From Chitinophagaceae bacterium (GTDB lineage Bacteria; Bacteroidota; Bacteroidia; Chitinophagales; Chitinophagaceae), in the NCBI GenBank assembly GCA_027484165.1, contig JAIXWH010000099.1, forward strand, positions 1 through 37,478: DNA of 37,478 nt, given 5' to 3'. How positions within the stretch are numbered: position 1 is the stretch's first letter; every line of letters starts with the position of its first letter. This document shows, piece after piece, positions 1 through 9,039 of the stretch. The notes under the pieces were generated by a model. It was not told the DNA's origin. It saw only the letters and a list, made by a program, of their open reading frames with translations, and ran no database searches. A program made the translations under genes and the position numbers.

Positions 1-2549
1 GTTTCATCAGAAGATTTTTTCTTCTTGTCTGATTTGTTACTTAAAGGCTGACTTAATTTAGATCCATCACGGTAAAGCGCACACGCTTTTAATCCCAACT
101 CCCAGCTTAAGCGGTAAGAGTCTGCAATTTCTTCTATAGTAGCTTCATTTGGAAGGTTGATGGTTTTGCTGATTGCACCACTCAAGAAAGGTTGAGCAGC
201 AGCCATCATACGGATATGTCCGTGAGCATGGATATAACGTTGTCCGGTTTGTCCGCATTTGTTAGCGCAATCAAACACAGATAAATGCTCATCTTTTAAG
301 TGTGGAGCACCTTCTACTGTCATGGTTCCACATACATAAATGTTAGCTGCTTCAATTTCTTCATCACTGAATCCTAAAGCTTCCAACAAACTCCAGCTGA
401 AGTCGTTGTATTCATTTGGAGTAAATCCAAGACGTTGTAAACATGATTCTCCTAGGGTAAACACATTAAACACGAACCCGATTTCAAAAGCACTTCCCAT
501 TGCTGCATTTAACTTTTCAATCTCTGCAGGAAGGAATCCTTTTGCTGCTAATGTTTCTTCATTGATATAAGGAGCACCTTTTAGAGTAGCGTGTCCTTTT
601 GCATAGTTTACAATGTTTTCAATTTCTTTTTCCGAATACTTTAAGTTTCTTAAAGCCTGAGGAACACTTTGGTTAATGATTTTGAAATAACCACCACCAC
701 TTAATTTTTTAAATTTCACTAAAGCGAAATCAGGCTCAACACCTGTTGTATCACAATCCATCACTAAACCAATTGTTCCTGTTGGAGCAATTACAGTAGT
801 TTGTGCATTGCGATAGCCATTTTTTTCTCCTAATTGTACTGCTTCATCCCAAGCTTTGGTAGCAGCTTTCAGTAAATAATCAGGACAATATTTAGCATTG
901 ATTCCATGAGGTTTGATTTCCAATCCATCATAAGCATCCATAGCATCATAAGCAGCAGCGCGGTGATTGCGCATTACTTTCATCATGTGCTTCTTGTTCT
1001 CTTTGTATCTGTCAAACGCACCAAGGAATCCAGCCATTTCTGCTGATGTTTTGTATGCAACGCCAGTCATGATAGCTGTGATAGCACCAGCAATGCCTCT
1101 TGCTTGTTCACTGTCATAAGCAATACCGCTTACCATTAACATACTTCCAAGGTTAGCATAACCTAAACCTAAAGTTCTGTAATCATAACTCAATTGTGCT
1201 ACTTCTTGTGAAGGGAATTGAGCCATTAACACAGATATTTCTAGAACTACTGTCCATAAACGGCAAGTGTGTTCAAAACCTTGTACATCAAACTGATTGT
1301 TGCTTTCATCAAAGAAACGACGAAGGTTAACGCTGGCTAGGTTACAAGCAGTGTTGTCTAAGAACATGTATTCACTGCAAGGGTTTGAAGCTCTGATAGG
1401 GCCTCCTTCAGGACAAGTGTGCCATTCGTTGATGGTTGTATCATATTGAGTTCCAGGATCAGCACAACGCCAAGCAGCATAATTGATTTGATCCCAAAGG
1501 TCTTTTGCCTTTACAGATCTCATTGTACTACCATCGCTTCTTGCTTTCAAATCCCAGTCGCCATTTTCATCCAATGTTTTAAAGAAAGAATTAGGGATAC
1601 GAACAGAGTTGTTGCTGTTTTGACCGCTTACAGTACGATAAGCTTCTCCTTCGTAATCGCTTGAATATCCTGCAGCTATTAGTGCCGCAACTTTATCTTC
1701 TTCTTTTAATTTCCAGTTAACGAACTCTATAATTTCAGGGTGATCTAAATCCAAGCAAACCATTTTAGCTGCACGACGAGTTGTTCCACCACTTTTGATA
1801 GCTCCCGCTGCGCGGTCACCTATCTTTAGGAAGCTCATCAATCCGCTTGAAGTACCACCACCGCTCAATTTCTCTCCATCTCCACGAATGCTGCTGAAGT
1901 TAGTTCCAACACCACTGCCATATTTGAAGATTCTTGCTTCTCTAACCCACAAATCCATGATGCCACCCTCATTTACTAAATCATCATCTACACTCAAGAT
2001 GAAACATGCGTGTGGTTGAGGACGTTCGTATGCTGAAGTTGATTTTTTTAATTGACCATCTTTTGCGTCTACATAGTAGTGACCCTGAGGTTTACCGGTA
2101 ATGCCATAAACTTCGTGTAAACCGGTATTAAACCATTGAGGACTGTTCGGAACGCATGCCTGATTTAAAATACTATATACCAACTCATCGTAAAAAATCT
2201 GAGCATCTTCCTTAGTGGCAAAATAATCATAACGCTCGCCCCAAACTCTCCAACAATGAGCCATACGGTGAGCTACTTGCTTAGCACTCTTTTCTCTTCC
2301 CAAACTGCCATCGCCTTGAGGTACTCCTGCTTTTCTAAAATACTTCTGTGCGATGATGTCAGTAGCAATCTGACTCCACTGTTTTGGAACTTCAACATCA
2401 TCCATTTGGAAAACAACCTCGCCACTTGGGTTTTTAATAACTGAAGTACGATAATCGTAGTCAAACATATCATATGGACTCACACCCTCTTTGGTGAATT
2501 GGCGCTCGAAACGAAGCGCTGACGTGGCTTGTTGTTTTTTTGCTGGCAT
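1..2549 (-). CDS. nrdJ: Adenosylcobalamin-dependent (class II) ribonucleotide reductase, 3' end cut by window edge
   Basis: It reduces ribonucleotides to deoxyribonucleotides in the cytoplasm, using a cobalamin-generated thiyl radical. I translated the minus strand from the ATG at 2549; it stays open for 849 codons to the left edge, so the C-terminus with the shuttle cysteines is missing. Visible catalytic landmarks are HAC with the first redox Cys at C182, NPCSE with the presumed radical Cys C391 and Glu E393, the second redox Cys C402 inside [11 protein letters not shown], and the phosphate-binding PTGTIG starting at P589. The C391 to C402 spacing matches class II enzymes. The N-terminus shows no obvious ATP cone. 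The last visible residues are Lys/Ser-rich and look like a linker. The gene is divergent from dtd across 288 bp that contain a CRP-like palindrome. No cobalamin riboswitch was recognised upstream. Confidence 0.95.
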   Translation of the reverse strand, partial: MPAKKQQATSALRFERQFTKEGVSPYDMFDYDYRTSVIKNPSGEVVFQMDDVEVPKQWSQIATDIIAQKYFRKAGVPQGDGSLGREKSAKQVAHRMAHCWRVWGERYDYFATKEDAQIFYDELVYSILNQACVPNSPQWFNTGLHEVYGITGKPQGHYYVDAKDGQLKKSTSAYERPQPHACFILSVDDDLVNEGGIMDLWVREARIFKYGSGVGTNFSSIRGDGEKLSGGGTSSGLMSFLKIGDRAAGAIKSGGTTRRAAKMVCLDLDHPEIIEFVNWKLKEEDKVAALIAAGYSSDYEGEAYRTVSGQNSNNSVRIPNSFFKTLDENGDWDLKARSDGSTMRSVKAKDLWDQINYAAWRCADPGTQYDTTINEWHTCPEGGPIRASNPCSEYMFLDNTACNLASVNLRRFFDESNNQFDVQGFEHTCRLWTVVLEISVLMAQFPSQEVAQLSYDYRTLGLGYANLGSMLMVSGIAYDSEQARGIAGAITAIMTGVAYKTSAEMAGFLGAFDRYKENKKHMMKVMRNHRAAAYDAMDAYDGLEIKPHGINAKYCPDYLLKAATKAWDEAVQLGEKNGYRNAQTTVIAPTGTIGLVMDCDTTGVEPDFALVKFKKLSGGGYFKIINQSVPQALRNLKYSEKEIENIVNYAKGHATLKGAPYINEETLAAKGFLPAEIEKLNAAMGSAFEIGFVFNVFTLGESCLQRLGFTPNEYNDFSWSLLEALGFSDEEIEAANIYVCGTMTVEGAPHLKDEHLSVFDCANKCGQTGQRYIHAHGHIRMMAAAQPFLSGAISKTINLPNEATIEEIADSYRLSWELGLKACALYRDGSKLSQPLSNKSDKKKKSSDE

Positions 2550-2666
2550 AATTAATTAATATTTTGTTGGTTAGTAAGTTTAATTCCTCAATTAATGGGG
2601 TTAACGAAAGTATTGGAACCTACCCACAATTTCGCAACAGAAATATCAACACGATGTGGACAAAAT

Positions 2667-2684
2667 TTGTGAACAATTTCACAA
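2667..2684. promoter_or_regulatory. CRP/FNR-family-like palindrome between nrdJ and dtd
   Basis: The sequence TTGTGAA-CAAT-TTCACAA is a perfect 7-bp inverted repeat around 4 bases. It contains TGTGA-N6-TCACA, the classical CRP half-site arrangement. It lies about 118 bp upstream of the nrdJ start and 154 bp upstream of dtd. Binding by a Crp/Fnr-type regulator is an inference; which gene it would control is unknown. Confidence 0.4.
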
Positions 2685-2777
2685 TACATATTGCTATTGA
2701 TTTCTATGAGTTTTGCACTTTTTGTGGAAAGAATATTTTTTTTTCTGAAACAAAATAGTTGTAATAAATGAAGGGAA

Positions 2778-2794
2778 ATGATGTTCAACATCAT
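2778..2794. promoter_or_regulatory. 17-bp palindrome upstream of dtd, candidate operator
   Basis: A perfect palindrome, ATGATGTT-C-AACATCAT, has 8-bp arms around one central base. It ends 9 bp before a TAAGTTTG -7 element, so it covers the region where a -33 element would lie. The half-site AACATC occurs again at 2812-2817, 25 bp after its copy at 2787. A regulator binding here would be well placed to repress dtd, but no cognate regulator is identified. Confidence 0.35.
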
Positions 2795-2803
2795 AATAAA
2801 AAC

Positions 2804-2811
2804 TAAGTTTG
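2804..2811 (+). promoter_or_regulatory. Bacteroidota -7 promoter element for dtd
   Basis: TAAGTTTG fits the TAnnTTTG consensus exactly and lies 26 bp before the dtd ATG, giving a short leader. No convincing -33 TTTG was found at normal spacing; the palindrome at 2778-2794 occupies that place. Confidence 0.45.
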
Positions 2812-2837
2812 AACATCGATAAAAGTTTAGTGATTTT

Positions 2838-3290
2838 ATGAGGGTTTTAATTCAAAGAGTAAAACAAGCAAGTGTAACTATCAACAATCAATTGAAATCT
2901 AAAATTGAAAATGGATTACTGGTTTTTGTTGGGGTAGAAGACGAGGATCAATCTGATGATGTAAAATGGTTGAGTAATAAGATTGTAAACCTCAGAATTT
3001 TTGATGACAATAATAAAATTCCAAACTTATCTGTAAAAGAAACCAATGGTGATATCTTACTGGTGAGTCAGTTTACTTTACATGCACTAACGAAAAAGGG
3101 TAATCGCCCTAGTTATATCAAAGCAAGCAAGCCCGAAAAAGCAATACCGCTTTATGAGCAATTGATTCAACAATTGGAAAGAGATCTTGAAAAAAATATT
3201 TACACAGGAACTTTTGGCGCAGATATGAAAGTAGAATTATTAAATGATGGTCCTGTTACCATTTGGATTGACAGTAAAAATAAAGAATAG
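2838..3290 (+). CDS. dtd: D-aminoacyl-tRNA deacylase
   Basis: It hydrolyses D-aminoacyl-tRNAs (and Gly-tRNAAla in characterised homologues), a cytoplasmic proofreading step of translation. The 150-residue length is typical of bacterial DTD. The N-terminus MRVLIQRVKQASV is characteristic. The two active-site motifs are present: SQFTLHA at residues 77-83 and GPVT at 138-141, preceded by TGTFGADM around 123-130. It starts with ATG behind a -7 element and is followed 15 bp later by the MazG-type gene, so the two are probably co-transcribed. Nothing is truncated. Confidence 0.95.
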   Translation: MRVLIQRVKQASVTINNQLKSKIENGLLVFVGVEDEDQSDDVKWLSNKIVNLRIFDDNNKIPNLSVKETNGDILLVSQFTLHALTKKGNRPSYIKASKPEKAIPLYEQLIQQLERDLEKNIYTGTFGADMKVELLNDGPVTIWIDSKNKE

Positions 3291-3305
3291 AAAAAATTAT
3301 ATCAC

Positions 3306-3644
3306 ATGAATGAACTTACAATTTCACAAGCACAGCAAAGAGTAGACGAGTGGATCAAAACCATTGGAGTAAAATACTTTAGCGAACTAACCAATCTGGG
3401 AATACTCATGGAAGAAGTGGGTGAGCTTAGCAGATTGATGGTTAGAAAATATGGAGAGCAATCTTTTAAAGAATCAGATAAAGGAAAAGAATTGGCAGAT
3501 GAGATGGCTGATGTATTATGGGTGTTGATTTGTTTGGCCAACCAAACAGGAGTAAACCTCGGAGAAGCATTGGAGCAAAATTTTCAGAAGAAAACCACCA
3601 GAGATGCTAGCAGACATCAGAACAATGAAAAACTAAAGTCTTAA
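3306..3644 (+). CDS. MazG-type nucleotide pyrophosphohydrolase
   Basis: A small (112 aa) all-alpha NTP pyrophosphohydrolase of the MazG superfamily, expected to cleave (d)NTPs to the monophosphate and pyrophosphate. The metal-binding acidic motifs are visible as EEVGE at residues 36-40 and DEMAD at 65-69, the E-x-x-E and E-x-x-D pattern of the fold. One MazG domain is present, as in the short orphan forms rather than the two-domain E. coli protein. It follows dtd by 15 bp on the same strand, which suggests a shared house-cleaning transcript. The precise substrate cannot be read from sequence. Confidence 0.88.
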   Translation: MNELTISQAQQRVDEWIKTIGVKYFSELTNLGILMEEVGELSRLMVRKYGEQSFKESDKGKELADEMADVLWVLICLANQTGVNLGEALEQNFQKKTTRDASRHQNNEKLKS

Positions 3645-3692
3645 TATCATTACAACTCCAAACATCACCTAACTTGCGATAAAATCATACTA

Positions 3693-5051
3693 ATGCAAAA
3701 AATCATTTTTTACTTTTTGTTTTTTACTTTTTACTTTAATTCAATTTATGCTCAACAAAATAATGGTCTCATCAGTGGACCCTGGGCAGGTAATGTGGAC
3801 TTAAGAACTGCAGTGATTTGGCTTGAAGTATCTCCATCTGTAAAAAAAGTTAGTGTTAGTTATTATCCAAAATCAGACTTGAAAAATATTCAAAAGGTTA
3901 CATTTAAAGGAGAATTGGGAAAACCATTCAACCCTGTGAAATTAGAATTGAATGGTTTGGAAGTTGGAACAACTTATCAATATGATATCAATTTAGATGG
4001 TAAAAAAATAGCATTACCGTTTTCAACTCAGTTCACCACCAAAGATTTGTGGCAATATAGAAAGCCAGTACCAGATTTTAGTTTTCTTACGGGCAGCTGC
4101 GCTTATTTTAATGAACCAAAATACGACCGACCCGGAAAGCCCTATGGTGGCGACTCTTCTATTTTTGAAACCATGGCTAAAACTCCTGCGGATTTTCATG
4201 TTTGGCTAGGCGACAACTGGTATTCCAGAGAGGTAGACTATAACTCGGCTTGGGGATTGAATTACAGGGCATCTCACGACAGATCCCATCAGGTTTTACA
4301 GGAGTTCATGGCTAAGATGCCACAATATGCCATTTGGGATGATCATGATTATGGTCCCAATGATGCAGGCAAAAGCTATATTTTTAAAAATGAAAGCAGA
4401 GCTATTTTTAAAAATTACTGGCTCAATCCAAGTTATGGCGAGGATGACAAAGGCATCTATACTAAAGTGAGTTATGGTGATGTGGATTTGTTTTTAACTG
4501 ATGATCGTTTTTTTAGGTCAGAAGATGAAATTCCTGATTCTATAAATGGGCAACCCAATACTAACAAAGACTTTTTTGGTAAAGAACAAATGGAATGGCT
4601 TCAAAACTCTCTATTGTACAGCAAAGCAACATTCAAGATTATTGTTACCGGAAGTCAGGTGTTGAACACTTTCAATAAATATGAGTGCATGCAACATTAT
4701 CCATACGAATACAATATGTTGCTTAACTTTTTAAGTGAACAAAAAATTAAAGGAGTGCTATTTTTAACAGGAGATAGACATCACAGTGAAGTCATAAAAA
4801 TGTCTCGCCCCAATCAATATCCATTATACGATATTACCGTATCCCCTTATACCTCAGGGGTTAGCAAAGTAGCTAAAAGTCCTGAGGAAAATAACCCTTT
4901 AAGAGAACCTAATACATTAGTTGAAGTACAAAATTTTGCAAAATTTTCATTTGCTGGAAAAAAAGGGGAGAGAATACTGAAAGTTGAATTTATAGGTTTA
5001 AAAGGGGATAAATTAGGAGAGTTTAGTGTTGATGAAAAAAGTTTAAAATAA
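3693..5051 (+). CDS. PhoD-like alkaline phosphatase / metallophosphatase, secreted
   Basis: A 452-residue protein with an N-terminal signal peptide (hydrophobic residues 3-19, likely cleavage after YAQ). An N-terminal beta-sandwich-like segment (about 25-115) resembles the PhoD N-domain. The metallophosphatase part carries FLTGSCAYF at 131-139, WLGDNW at 171-176, WDDHDYGPNDAG at 215-226 and GDRHHSE at 360-366. These correspond to the metal-ligand motifs of the PhoD family. It probably hydrolyses phosphodiesters or phosphomonoesters outside the cytoplasm. The next gene starts 5 bp after its stop. No Tat twin-arginine motif is seen, so export is probably by Sec. Confidence 0.85.
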   Translation: MQKIIFYFLFFTFYFNSIYAQQNNGLISGPWAGNVDLRTAVIWLEVSPSVKKVSVSYYPKSDLKNIQKVTFKGELGKPFNPVKLELNGLEVGTTYQYDINLDGKKIALPFSTQFTTKDLWQYRKPVPDFSFLTGSCAYFNEPKYDRPGKPYGGDSSIFETMAKTPADFHVWLGDNWYSREVDYNSAWGLNYRASHDRSHQVLQEFMAKMPQYAIWDDHDYGPNDAGKSYIFKNESRAIFKNYWLNPSYGEDDKGIYTKVSYGDVDLFLTDDRFFRSEDEIPDSINGQPNTNKDFFGKEQMEWLQNSLLYSKATFKIIVTGSQVLNTFNKYECMQHYPYEYNMLLNFLSEQKIKGVLFLTGDRHHSEVIKMSRPNQYPLYDITVSPYTSGVSKVAKSPEENNPLREPNTLVEVQNFAKFSFAGKKGERILKVEFIGLKGDKLGEFSVDEKSLK

Positions 5052-5056
5052 ATCGC

Positions 5057-5533
5057 ATGACAACAAATTATTTCGAGTATAACAAAGCCAAAGTAATTCA
5101 GGCATTACGTTATCATTTCATCAGCAGAAAAGAAATTAAAATCATGATGATTTTGGTAAATGTTTTTGCATTGTTATCCGCCTCTCTATTTTTCATGAAA
5201 AAAATTACTCCTGTTGCTTTTTTATTGAGTTCTTTTTTGTGGTTTTTAATGATGATTTTATTCTGGTTTTTATTGCCAAGAATCATTTACAGAAAATCTC
5301 CATCGTTTAAAGAAAAATATAGAATCAAAATTGATGACAATGCGCTTACTGTAGAAAGTGAAAGAGGATCGAGAAGTTTTAATTGGCAGGATTTTTTTTC
5401 ATGGATGGAAAGTCCACATTTTTTTCATGTTTATTTTAATGCAACTAGTTTCTTTTTGATACCTAAAGAAGCTTTTGAGGAAGATTTTGAGCATGATGCA
5501 AGAAATTATTTCAAAGAAAAAATTAAAAAATAA
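5057..5533 (+). CDS. YcxB-like membrane protein
   Basis: A 158-residue protein with a short cytoplasmic N-terminus, two adjacent hydrophobic helices (about 30-48 and 52-73) and a soluble basic C-terminal half. The C-terminal pattern, ending in a segment with FFLIPKEAF near residues 131-140, resembles the YcxB-like domain found in small membrane proteins of unknown function. The start ATG lies 5 bp after the phosphatase stop, so the two are probably co-transcribed. No catalytic motif is visible and I assign no function. Confidence 0.65.
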   Translation: MTTNYFEYNKAKVIQALRYHFISRKEIKIMMILVNVFALLSASLFFMKKITPVAFLLSSFLWFLMMILFWFLLPRIIYRKSPSFKEKYRIKIDDNALTVESERGSRSFNWQDFFSWMESPHFFHVYFNATSFFLIPKEAFEEDFEHDARNYFKEKIKK

Positions 5534-5577
5534 ACTTTTAAATTTAATTGAAGTCTGATCGCTTCAAATTACAAAAA

Positions 5578-6678
5578 ATGAAAAATCTAACATTCATCAT
5601 CATTTTTGTTTCATTATTTATTTTTTCTTGTAAGAAAGCTGAAAATACAAATACAGCTCCCCAACCACAGCCAGTAAATGATGTTATGTATTTTCCACCA
5701 ACAAGCTCATCTGTTTGGGACTCTACATCTCCAGCTTCTCTAAACTGGAATATAACAGAGCTCAATAATTTGTACCCTTACTTACAAAGCAAAAACACTA
5801 AGGCTTTTATCATTTTAAAAAACGGAAAAATTGTAGTTGAAAAATACTTTGGCAGTTTTACTTCTGATAGTTTATGGTATTGGGCTTCAGCCGGTAAAAC
5901 AATGACTGCATTTTTAGTAGGTATTGCACAACAAGAAGGCATTATAAATATCAACAATAAGACTTCTCAATATCTGGGCAGAGGATGGACTTCAGCCCCT
6001 TTGTTGAAAGAAAACCTCATTACAATAAAAAACCAGCTAACCATGACCACTGGTTTGGATGATGCAGTTCTTGATGATGATTGCACCTTACCCTCATGTT
6101 TGATTTATAAGGCGGATGCCGGAACAAGATGGGCATATCATAATGCAGCATATACGATTTTGGATTCAGTGATAGTTAATGCAAGTGGAATGGGGTACAA
6201 CGCCTATTTCCAACAAAAAATCAGAAATAAAATTGGCATGAGCGGATTTTGGTCTAAGACATCTAATTCGAATAATATTTATTGGAGTAATGCTAGAAGC
6301 ATGGCCAGATTTGGGTTGCTGTTATTAAACAAAGGCAAATGGGACAGTACAGCAATTTTAAGTGATACCAATTATTTCAACAATCAAATTTCAACTTCTC
6401 AAACCATAAACCCAAGCTATGGTTACTTAACCTGGCTCAATGGAAAAAATAGTTTCATGGCACCTACCTTACAGACCGTATTTCAAGGCTCAATCATTAC
6501 AAACGCCCCTGCTGATTTGTATGCAGCTTTAGGAAAAAATGATCAGAAAATTTATGTGGTACCCTCGCAAAAATTAGTAGTTATCAGATTGGGTGAATCA
6601 AGCGGTCAGGTAATGTTAGCACTTTCCAGTTTTGATAATGAGTTATGGGGTAAGTTGAGGACAATTATCAATTACTGA
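5578..6678 (+). CDS. Serine hydrolase lipoprotein, class C beta-lactamase / penicillin-binding-like
   Basis: A 366-residue lipoprotein with the beta-lactamase-related fold. The ATG at 5578 is preferred over a TTG at 5548 because it places the lipoprotein signal at the very N-terminus, with lipobox IFSC and Cys18. Visible catalytic motifs are S104-A-G-K107 (SxxK nucleophile and base) within YWASAGKTMT, and Y187-H-N189 (YxN). The family includes esterases, D-amino-acid peptidases and true beta-lactamases; the substrate cannot be assigned. It is the last gene of the + run and ends at a repeat-filled convergent intergenic region. It follows the YcxB-like gene by 44 bp. Confidence 0.85.
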   Translation: MKNLTFIIIFVSLFIFSCKKAENTNTAPQPQPVNDVMYFPPTSSSVWDSTSPASLNWNITELNNLYPYLQSKNTKAFIILKNGKIVVEKYFGSFTSDSLWYWASAGKTMTAFLVGIAQQEGIININNKTSQYLGRGWTSAPLLKENLITIKNQLTMTTGLDDAVLDDDCTLPSCLIYKADAGTRWAYHNAAYTILDSVIVNASGMGYNAYFQQKIRNKIGMSGFWSKTSNSNNIYWSNARSMARFGLLLLNKGKWDSTAILSDTNYFNNQISTSQTINPSYGYLTWLNGKNSFMAPTLQTVFQGSIITNAPADLYAALGKNDQKIYVVPSQKLVVIRLGESSGQVMLALSSFDNELWGKLRTIINY

Positions 6679-6691
6679 TGACATTATGTTT

Positions 6692-6834
6692 AAAAGGTTC
6701 AATAGGTTTCAAAAGTTCAAAAGGTTAACTAATCAACCTCTCAACCTCTCAACCAATCAACCTCTCAACCTCTCAACCAATCAACCTCTCAACTAATCAA
6801 CCTCTCAACCAATCAACTTCTCAACCAATCAACT
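6692..6834. repeat. Composite short-period tandem repeat, locus 1
   Basis: This fills the space between two convergent genes. Left module, about 6692-6730: four degenerate units of the type AAAGGTTCA or AGGTTTCA, about 8-9 nt apart. Right module, 6731-6834: thirteen 8-nt units alternating between AATCAACC and TCTCAACC, with occasional C-to-T changes. These are ordered as two 24-nt blocks, three 16-nt blocks and one final unit. The last unit supplies the stop codon of the acetyltransferase on the other strand. A second locus at 36083-36153 contains both module types. Confidence 0.85.
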
Positions 6835-7267
6835 AACTCCCCAATTCTTTTTGCATAATATGATGTGAAATCCCCACTTCAGTAAATTCATCACTAGTAA
6901 CCTTGTAGCCTATTTTTTCATAGAAACCAATAGCAGTGTCTCTTGAGTGCATAATCATATAATTAAATCCTTTATCTCTAGCGAGATTTTCTGCAAAGGT
7001 CATAATAGAAGCGCCAATCCCCGTTAACTGCATATCAGCTCTTACAGCCATTTGACGCAATCGAATCTTTTCATTATTGAATTTTGTCAATACACAACAA
7101 CCTAATATCTCATCCTCATCAAAGGCAGCAATTAAAATATCATTTTTTTCCTGAGCCAATTCTTCCTCCGAAAAACTTAAACCCAATGGTTCTCTTAGGA
7201 TTTTTTTTCTCAATAAAACCATTTGGTCGTATTCATTACTTCCAAAATCAATCTGCTTTATAGCCAT
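6833..7267 (-). CDS. GNAT family N-acetyltransferase
   Basis: A 144-residue acetyl-CoA-dependent N-acetyltransferase. The ATG at 7267 (MAIKQIDFGS) is preferred to an in-frame TTG two codons earlier. The acetyl-CoA-binding region is visible as IRLRQMAVRADMQLTGIGAS around residues 68-87, where the Q/RxxGxG/A-type loop reads QLTGIG. A typical C-terminal segment follows with MHSRDTAIGFYEKIGYK near 108-124. The substrate is unknown. Its stop codon lies inside the last unit of the tandem repeat, so the repeat array directly abuts the reading frame. Confidence 0.85.
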   Translation of the reverse strand: MAIKQIDFGSNEYDQMVLLRKKILREPLGLSFSEEELAQEKNDILIAAFDEDEILGCCVLTKFNNEKIRLRQMAVRADMQLTGIGASIMTFAENLARDKGFNYMIMHSRDTAIGFYEKIGYKVTSDEFTEVGISHHIMQKELGS

Positions 7268-7389
7268 AATCAATATTTTTTTGCTAAAAAACGAATCTAA
7301 ATATATGCAATTTTTACAGCACAGGCTTGGATTTGGGGATAAAATTTTAATTATTGTGACAAATAATCTTGCTCATTTGATACTATTTC

Positions 7390-7419
7390 TTTGTAATTAG
7401 TTCAAAAAGTATATTTTTG
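7390..7419 (+). promoter_or_regulatory. Bacteroidota promoter of the acpP-fabF-rnc-gpsA run
   Basis: A -33 TTTG at 7390-7393 and a -7 TATTTTTG at 7412-7419 are separated by 18 bp, close to the Bacteroidota consensus TTTG-N17-23-TAnnTTTG. The acpP ATG follows 27 bp after the -7 element. This is the best two-part promoter seen in the window. Confidence 0.65.
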
Positions 7420-7446
7420 CATCCGTATTAACCAAATTATACTATC

Positions 7447-7683
7447 ATGTCAGACATTGCAACAAGAGTAAAAAAAATTATTGTTGACAAATTAGGTGTT
7501 GATGAAGCAGAGGTAACTCCTGAAGCTTCCTTCACTAATGATTTAGGTGCCGATAGCTTGGACACCGTTGAATTAATCATGGAATTTGAAAAAGAATTTA
7601 ATATTTCCATTCCTGATGAGCAAGCTGAAACTATCACTACGGTAGGTCAGGCTGTTTCTTACTTGGAAGGAAATGCTAAGTAA
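7447..7683 (+). CDS. acpP: Acyl carrier protein
   Basis: The small acidic carrier (78 aa) that holds growing fatty acyl chains on a 4'-phosphopantetheine arm. The attachment serine is S37 in the conserved [10 protein letters not shown] motif. Length and composition are typical. It is the first gene behind a clear two-part promoter, and fabF starts 30 bp after its stop, the usual acpP-fabF arrangement of type II fatty-acid synthesis. Confidence 0.97.
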   Translation: MSDIATRVKKIIVDKLGVDEAEVTPEASFTNDLGADSLDTVELIMEFEKEFNISIPDEQAETITTVGQAVSYLEGNAK

Positions 7684-7713
7684 TTCATCTTTTAACTTTC
7701 ACAGGTAAATCGC

Positions 7714-8967
7714 ATGGCTTTAAATAGAGTAGTCGTAACTGGATTAGGTGCCCTTACTCCATTGGGAAACACTGTCAGTGAATATTGGCAGAGTTTGGAA
7801 AATGGTGTGAGTGGCTGTGACTTCATCCAGCAATTTGATGTTACTAAATTTAAAACCCGATTTGCTTGTGAAGTTAAAAACTTCGATCCCACAGTTTACA
7901 TCGACAAAAAAGAGTCACGCAAAATGGATCGCTATTGCCAATTCGCAGTAGTGGCCTCCGATGAAGCAGTTAAAGACGCTGGTATTACAAAAGAAAATGT
8001 AAATCCCGAAAGAGTTGGGGTTATTTTCGGAAGTGGAATCGGTGGTATATTAACGTTTCAGGAAGAGGTAATCAACTTTGCAAATGGTGATGGTACTCCA
8101 CGTTTCAATCCTTTTTTTATTCCTAAGATGATTTTGGATATTGCCCCAGGGCATATATCAATGCGTCATGGATTCAGAGGTCCTAACTATGCTGTAGTAA
8201 GCGCATGCGCATCTTCTACCAATGCAATTATTGATGCATTTGATAATATCAGATTGAATAAAGCTGATATTATTATAACCGGCGGAAGTGAAGCAGTGAT
8301 TTGTGCTGCAGGGCTGGGTGGGTTCAATGCCATGAAAGCATTAAGCGAAAGAAACGATGATCCTAAAACAGCAAGCCGTCCTTTTGATAAAGATCGTGAT
8401 GGTTTTGTAATGGGAGAAGGTTCTGGCGCTTTAGTTCTCGAAAGTTTAGATCACGCCTTGGCAAGAGGAGCAAAAATCTATTGCGAAATTGCTGGTGGTG
8501 GTGCAACTGCCGATGCTCACCATATAACAGCCCCACATCCCGAAGGATTAGGAGCAAATAATGTAATGAATGCTGCTTTGAAAGATGCTGGAATGAAACC
8601 TGAAGATATCGATTATATCAACGTTCATGGTACTTCAACACCACTTGGTGATATTGCAGAAACCAAAGCCATTCTGAATGTTTTTGGTGAACATGCTTAT
8701 AACTTAAACATAAGTTCTACTAAGAGTATGACCGGGCACTGCCTTGGAGCAGCAGGAGCGTTGGAAGCTTTGGCGTGTATCATGGCTGTAACTAAAGATG
8801 TTATTCCTCCTACTATCAATCATTTTACTGATGATCCAGAATTAGATGCTAAACTGGATTTCACTTTTGAAAAACCGCAATACAAAACTGTAAATGCTGC
8901 CTTAAGCAACACTTTTGGTTTTGGTGGACATAATGCTTCAATTATTGTAAAAAAGTACGTGCCATAA
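7714..8967 (+). CDS. fabF: Beta-ketoacyl-ACP synthase II
   Basis: A condensing enzyme of type II fatty-acid synthesis that joins malonyl-ACP to acyl-ACP. The protein has 417 residues, normal for FabF. The Cys-His-His triad is visible: C165 in VVSACASSTN, H305 in NVHGTSTPLGD and H342 in SMTGHCLGAAGA. The Gly-rich C-terminal NTFGFGGHNAS is also present. It lies directly downstream of acpP, its carrier partner, and upstream of rnc and gpsA in the same orientation. Confidence 0.97.
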   Translation: MALNRVVVTGLGALTPLGNTVSEYWQSLENGVSGCDFIQQFDVTKFKTRFACEVKNFDPTVYIDKKESRKMDRYCQFAVVASDEAVKDAGITKENVNPERVGVIFGSGIGGILTFQEEVINFANGDGTPRFNPFFIPKMILDIAPGHISMRHGFRGPNYAVVSACASSTNAIIDAFDNIRLNKADIIITGGSEAVICAAGLGGFNAMKALSERNDDPKTASRPFDKDRDGFVMGEGSGALVLESLDHALARGAKIYCEIAGGGATADAHHITAPHPEGLGANNVMNAALKDAGMKPEDIDYINVHGTSTPLGDIAETKAILNVFGEHAYNLNISSTKSMTGHCLGAAGALEALACIMAVTKDVIPPTINHFTDDPELDAKLDFTFEKPQYKTVNAALSNTFGFGGHNASIIVKKYVP

Positions 8968-9039
8968 CATTGGTATTCTTTCTTTCACGTCTCAAATTCA
9001 AAACAAAATCAATAATTTCGGGTTCTTATAAACTCTATT

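Noticed and set aside
2605-2612. Minus-strand TACTTTCG as the nrdJ -7 element
   Set aside because: It has one mismatch to TAnnTTTG and no -33 partner; plausible but not strong enough to list as a feature.
340-2758. Several plus-strand frames of 60-80 codons opposite nrdJ
   Set aside because: They lie antisense to a strongly conserved enzyme and show no domain, signal or composition of their own.
2550-2760. Cobalamin riboswitch expected before a B12-dependent reductase
   Set aside because: No recognisable B12-box or paired elements were seen in the leader region, and nrdJ genes are not usually controlled this way when they are the only reductase.
5548-5567. Inverted repeat TTGAAG-N8-CTTCAA just before the serine hydrolase start
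   Set aside because: Arms are only 6 bp in AT-rich DNA with no promoter element placed around it; a chance palindrome is likely.
6731-6834. Possible CRISPR array
   Set aside because: Units are 8 nt and tandem with no unique spacers, and no cas genes are near; it is a simple short-period repeat.
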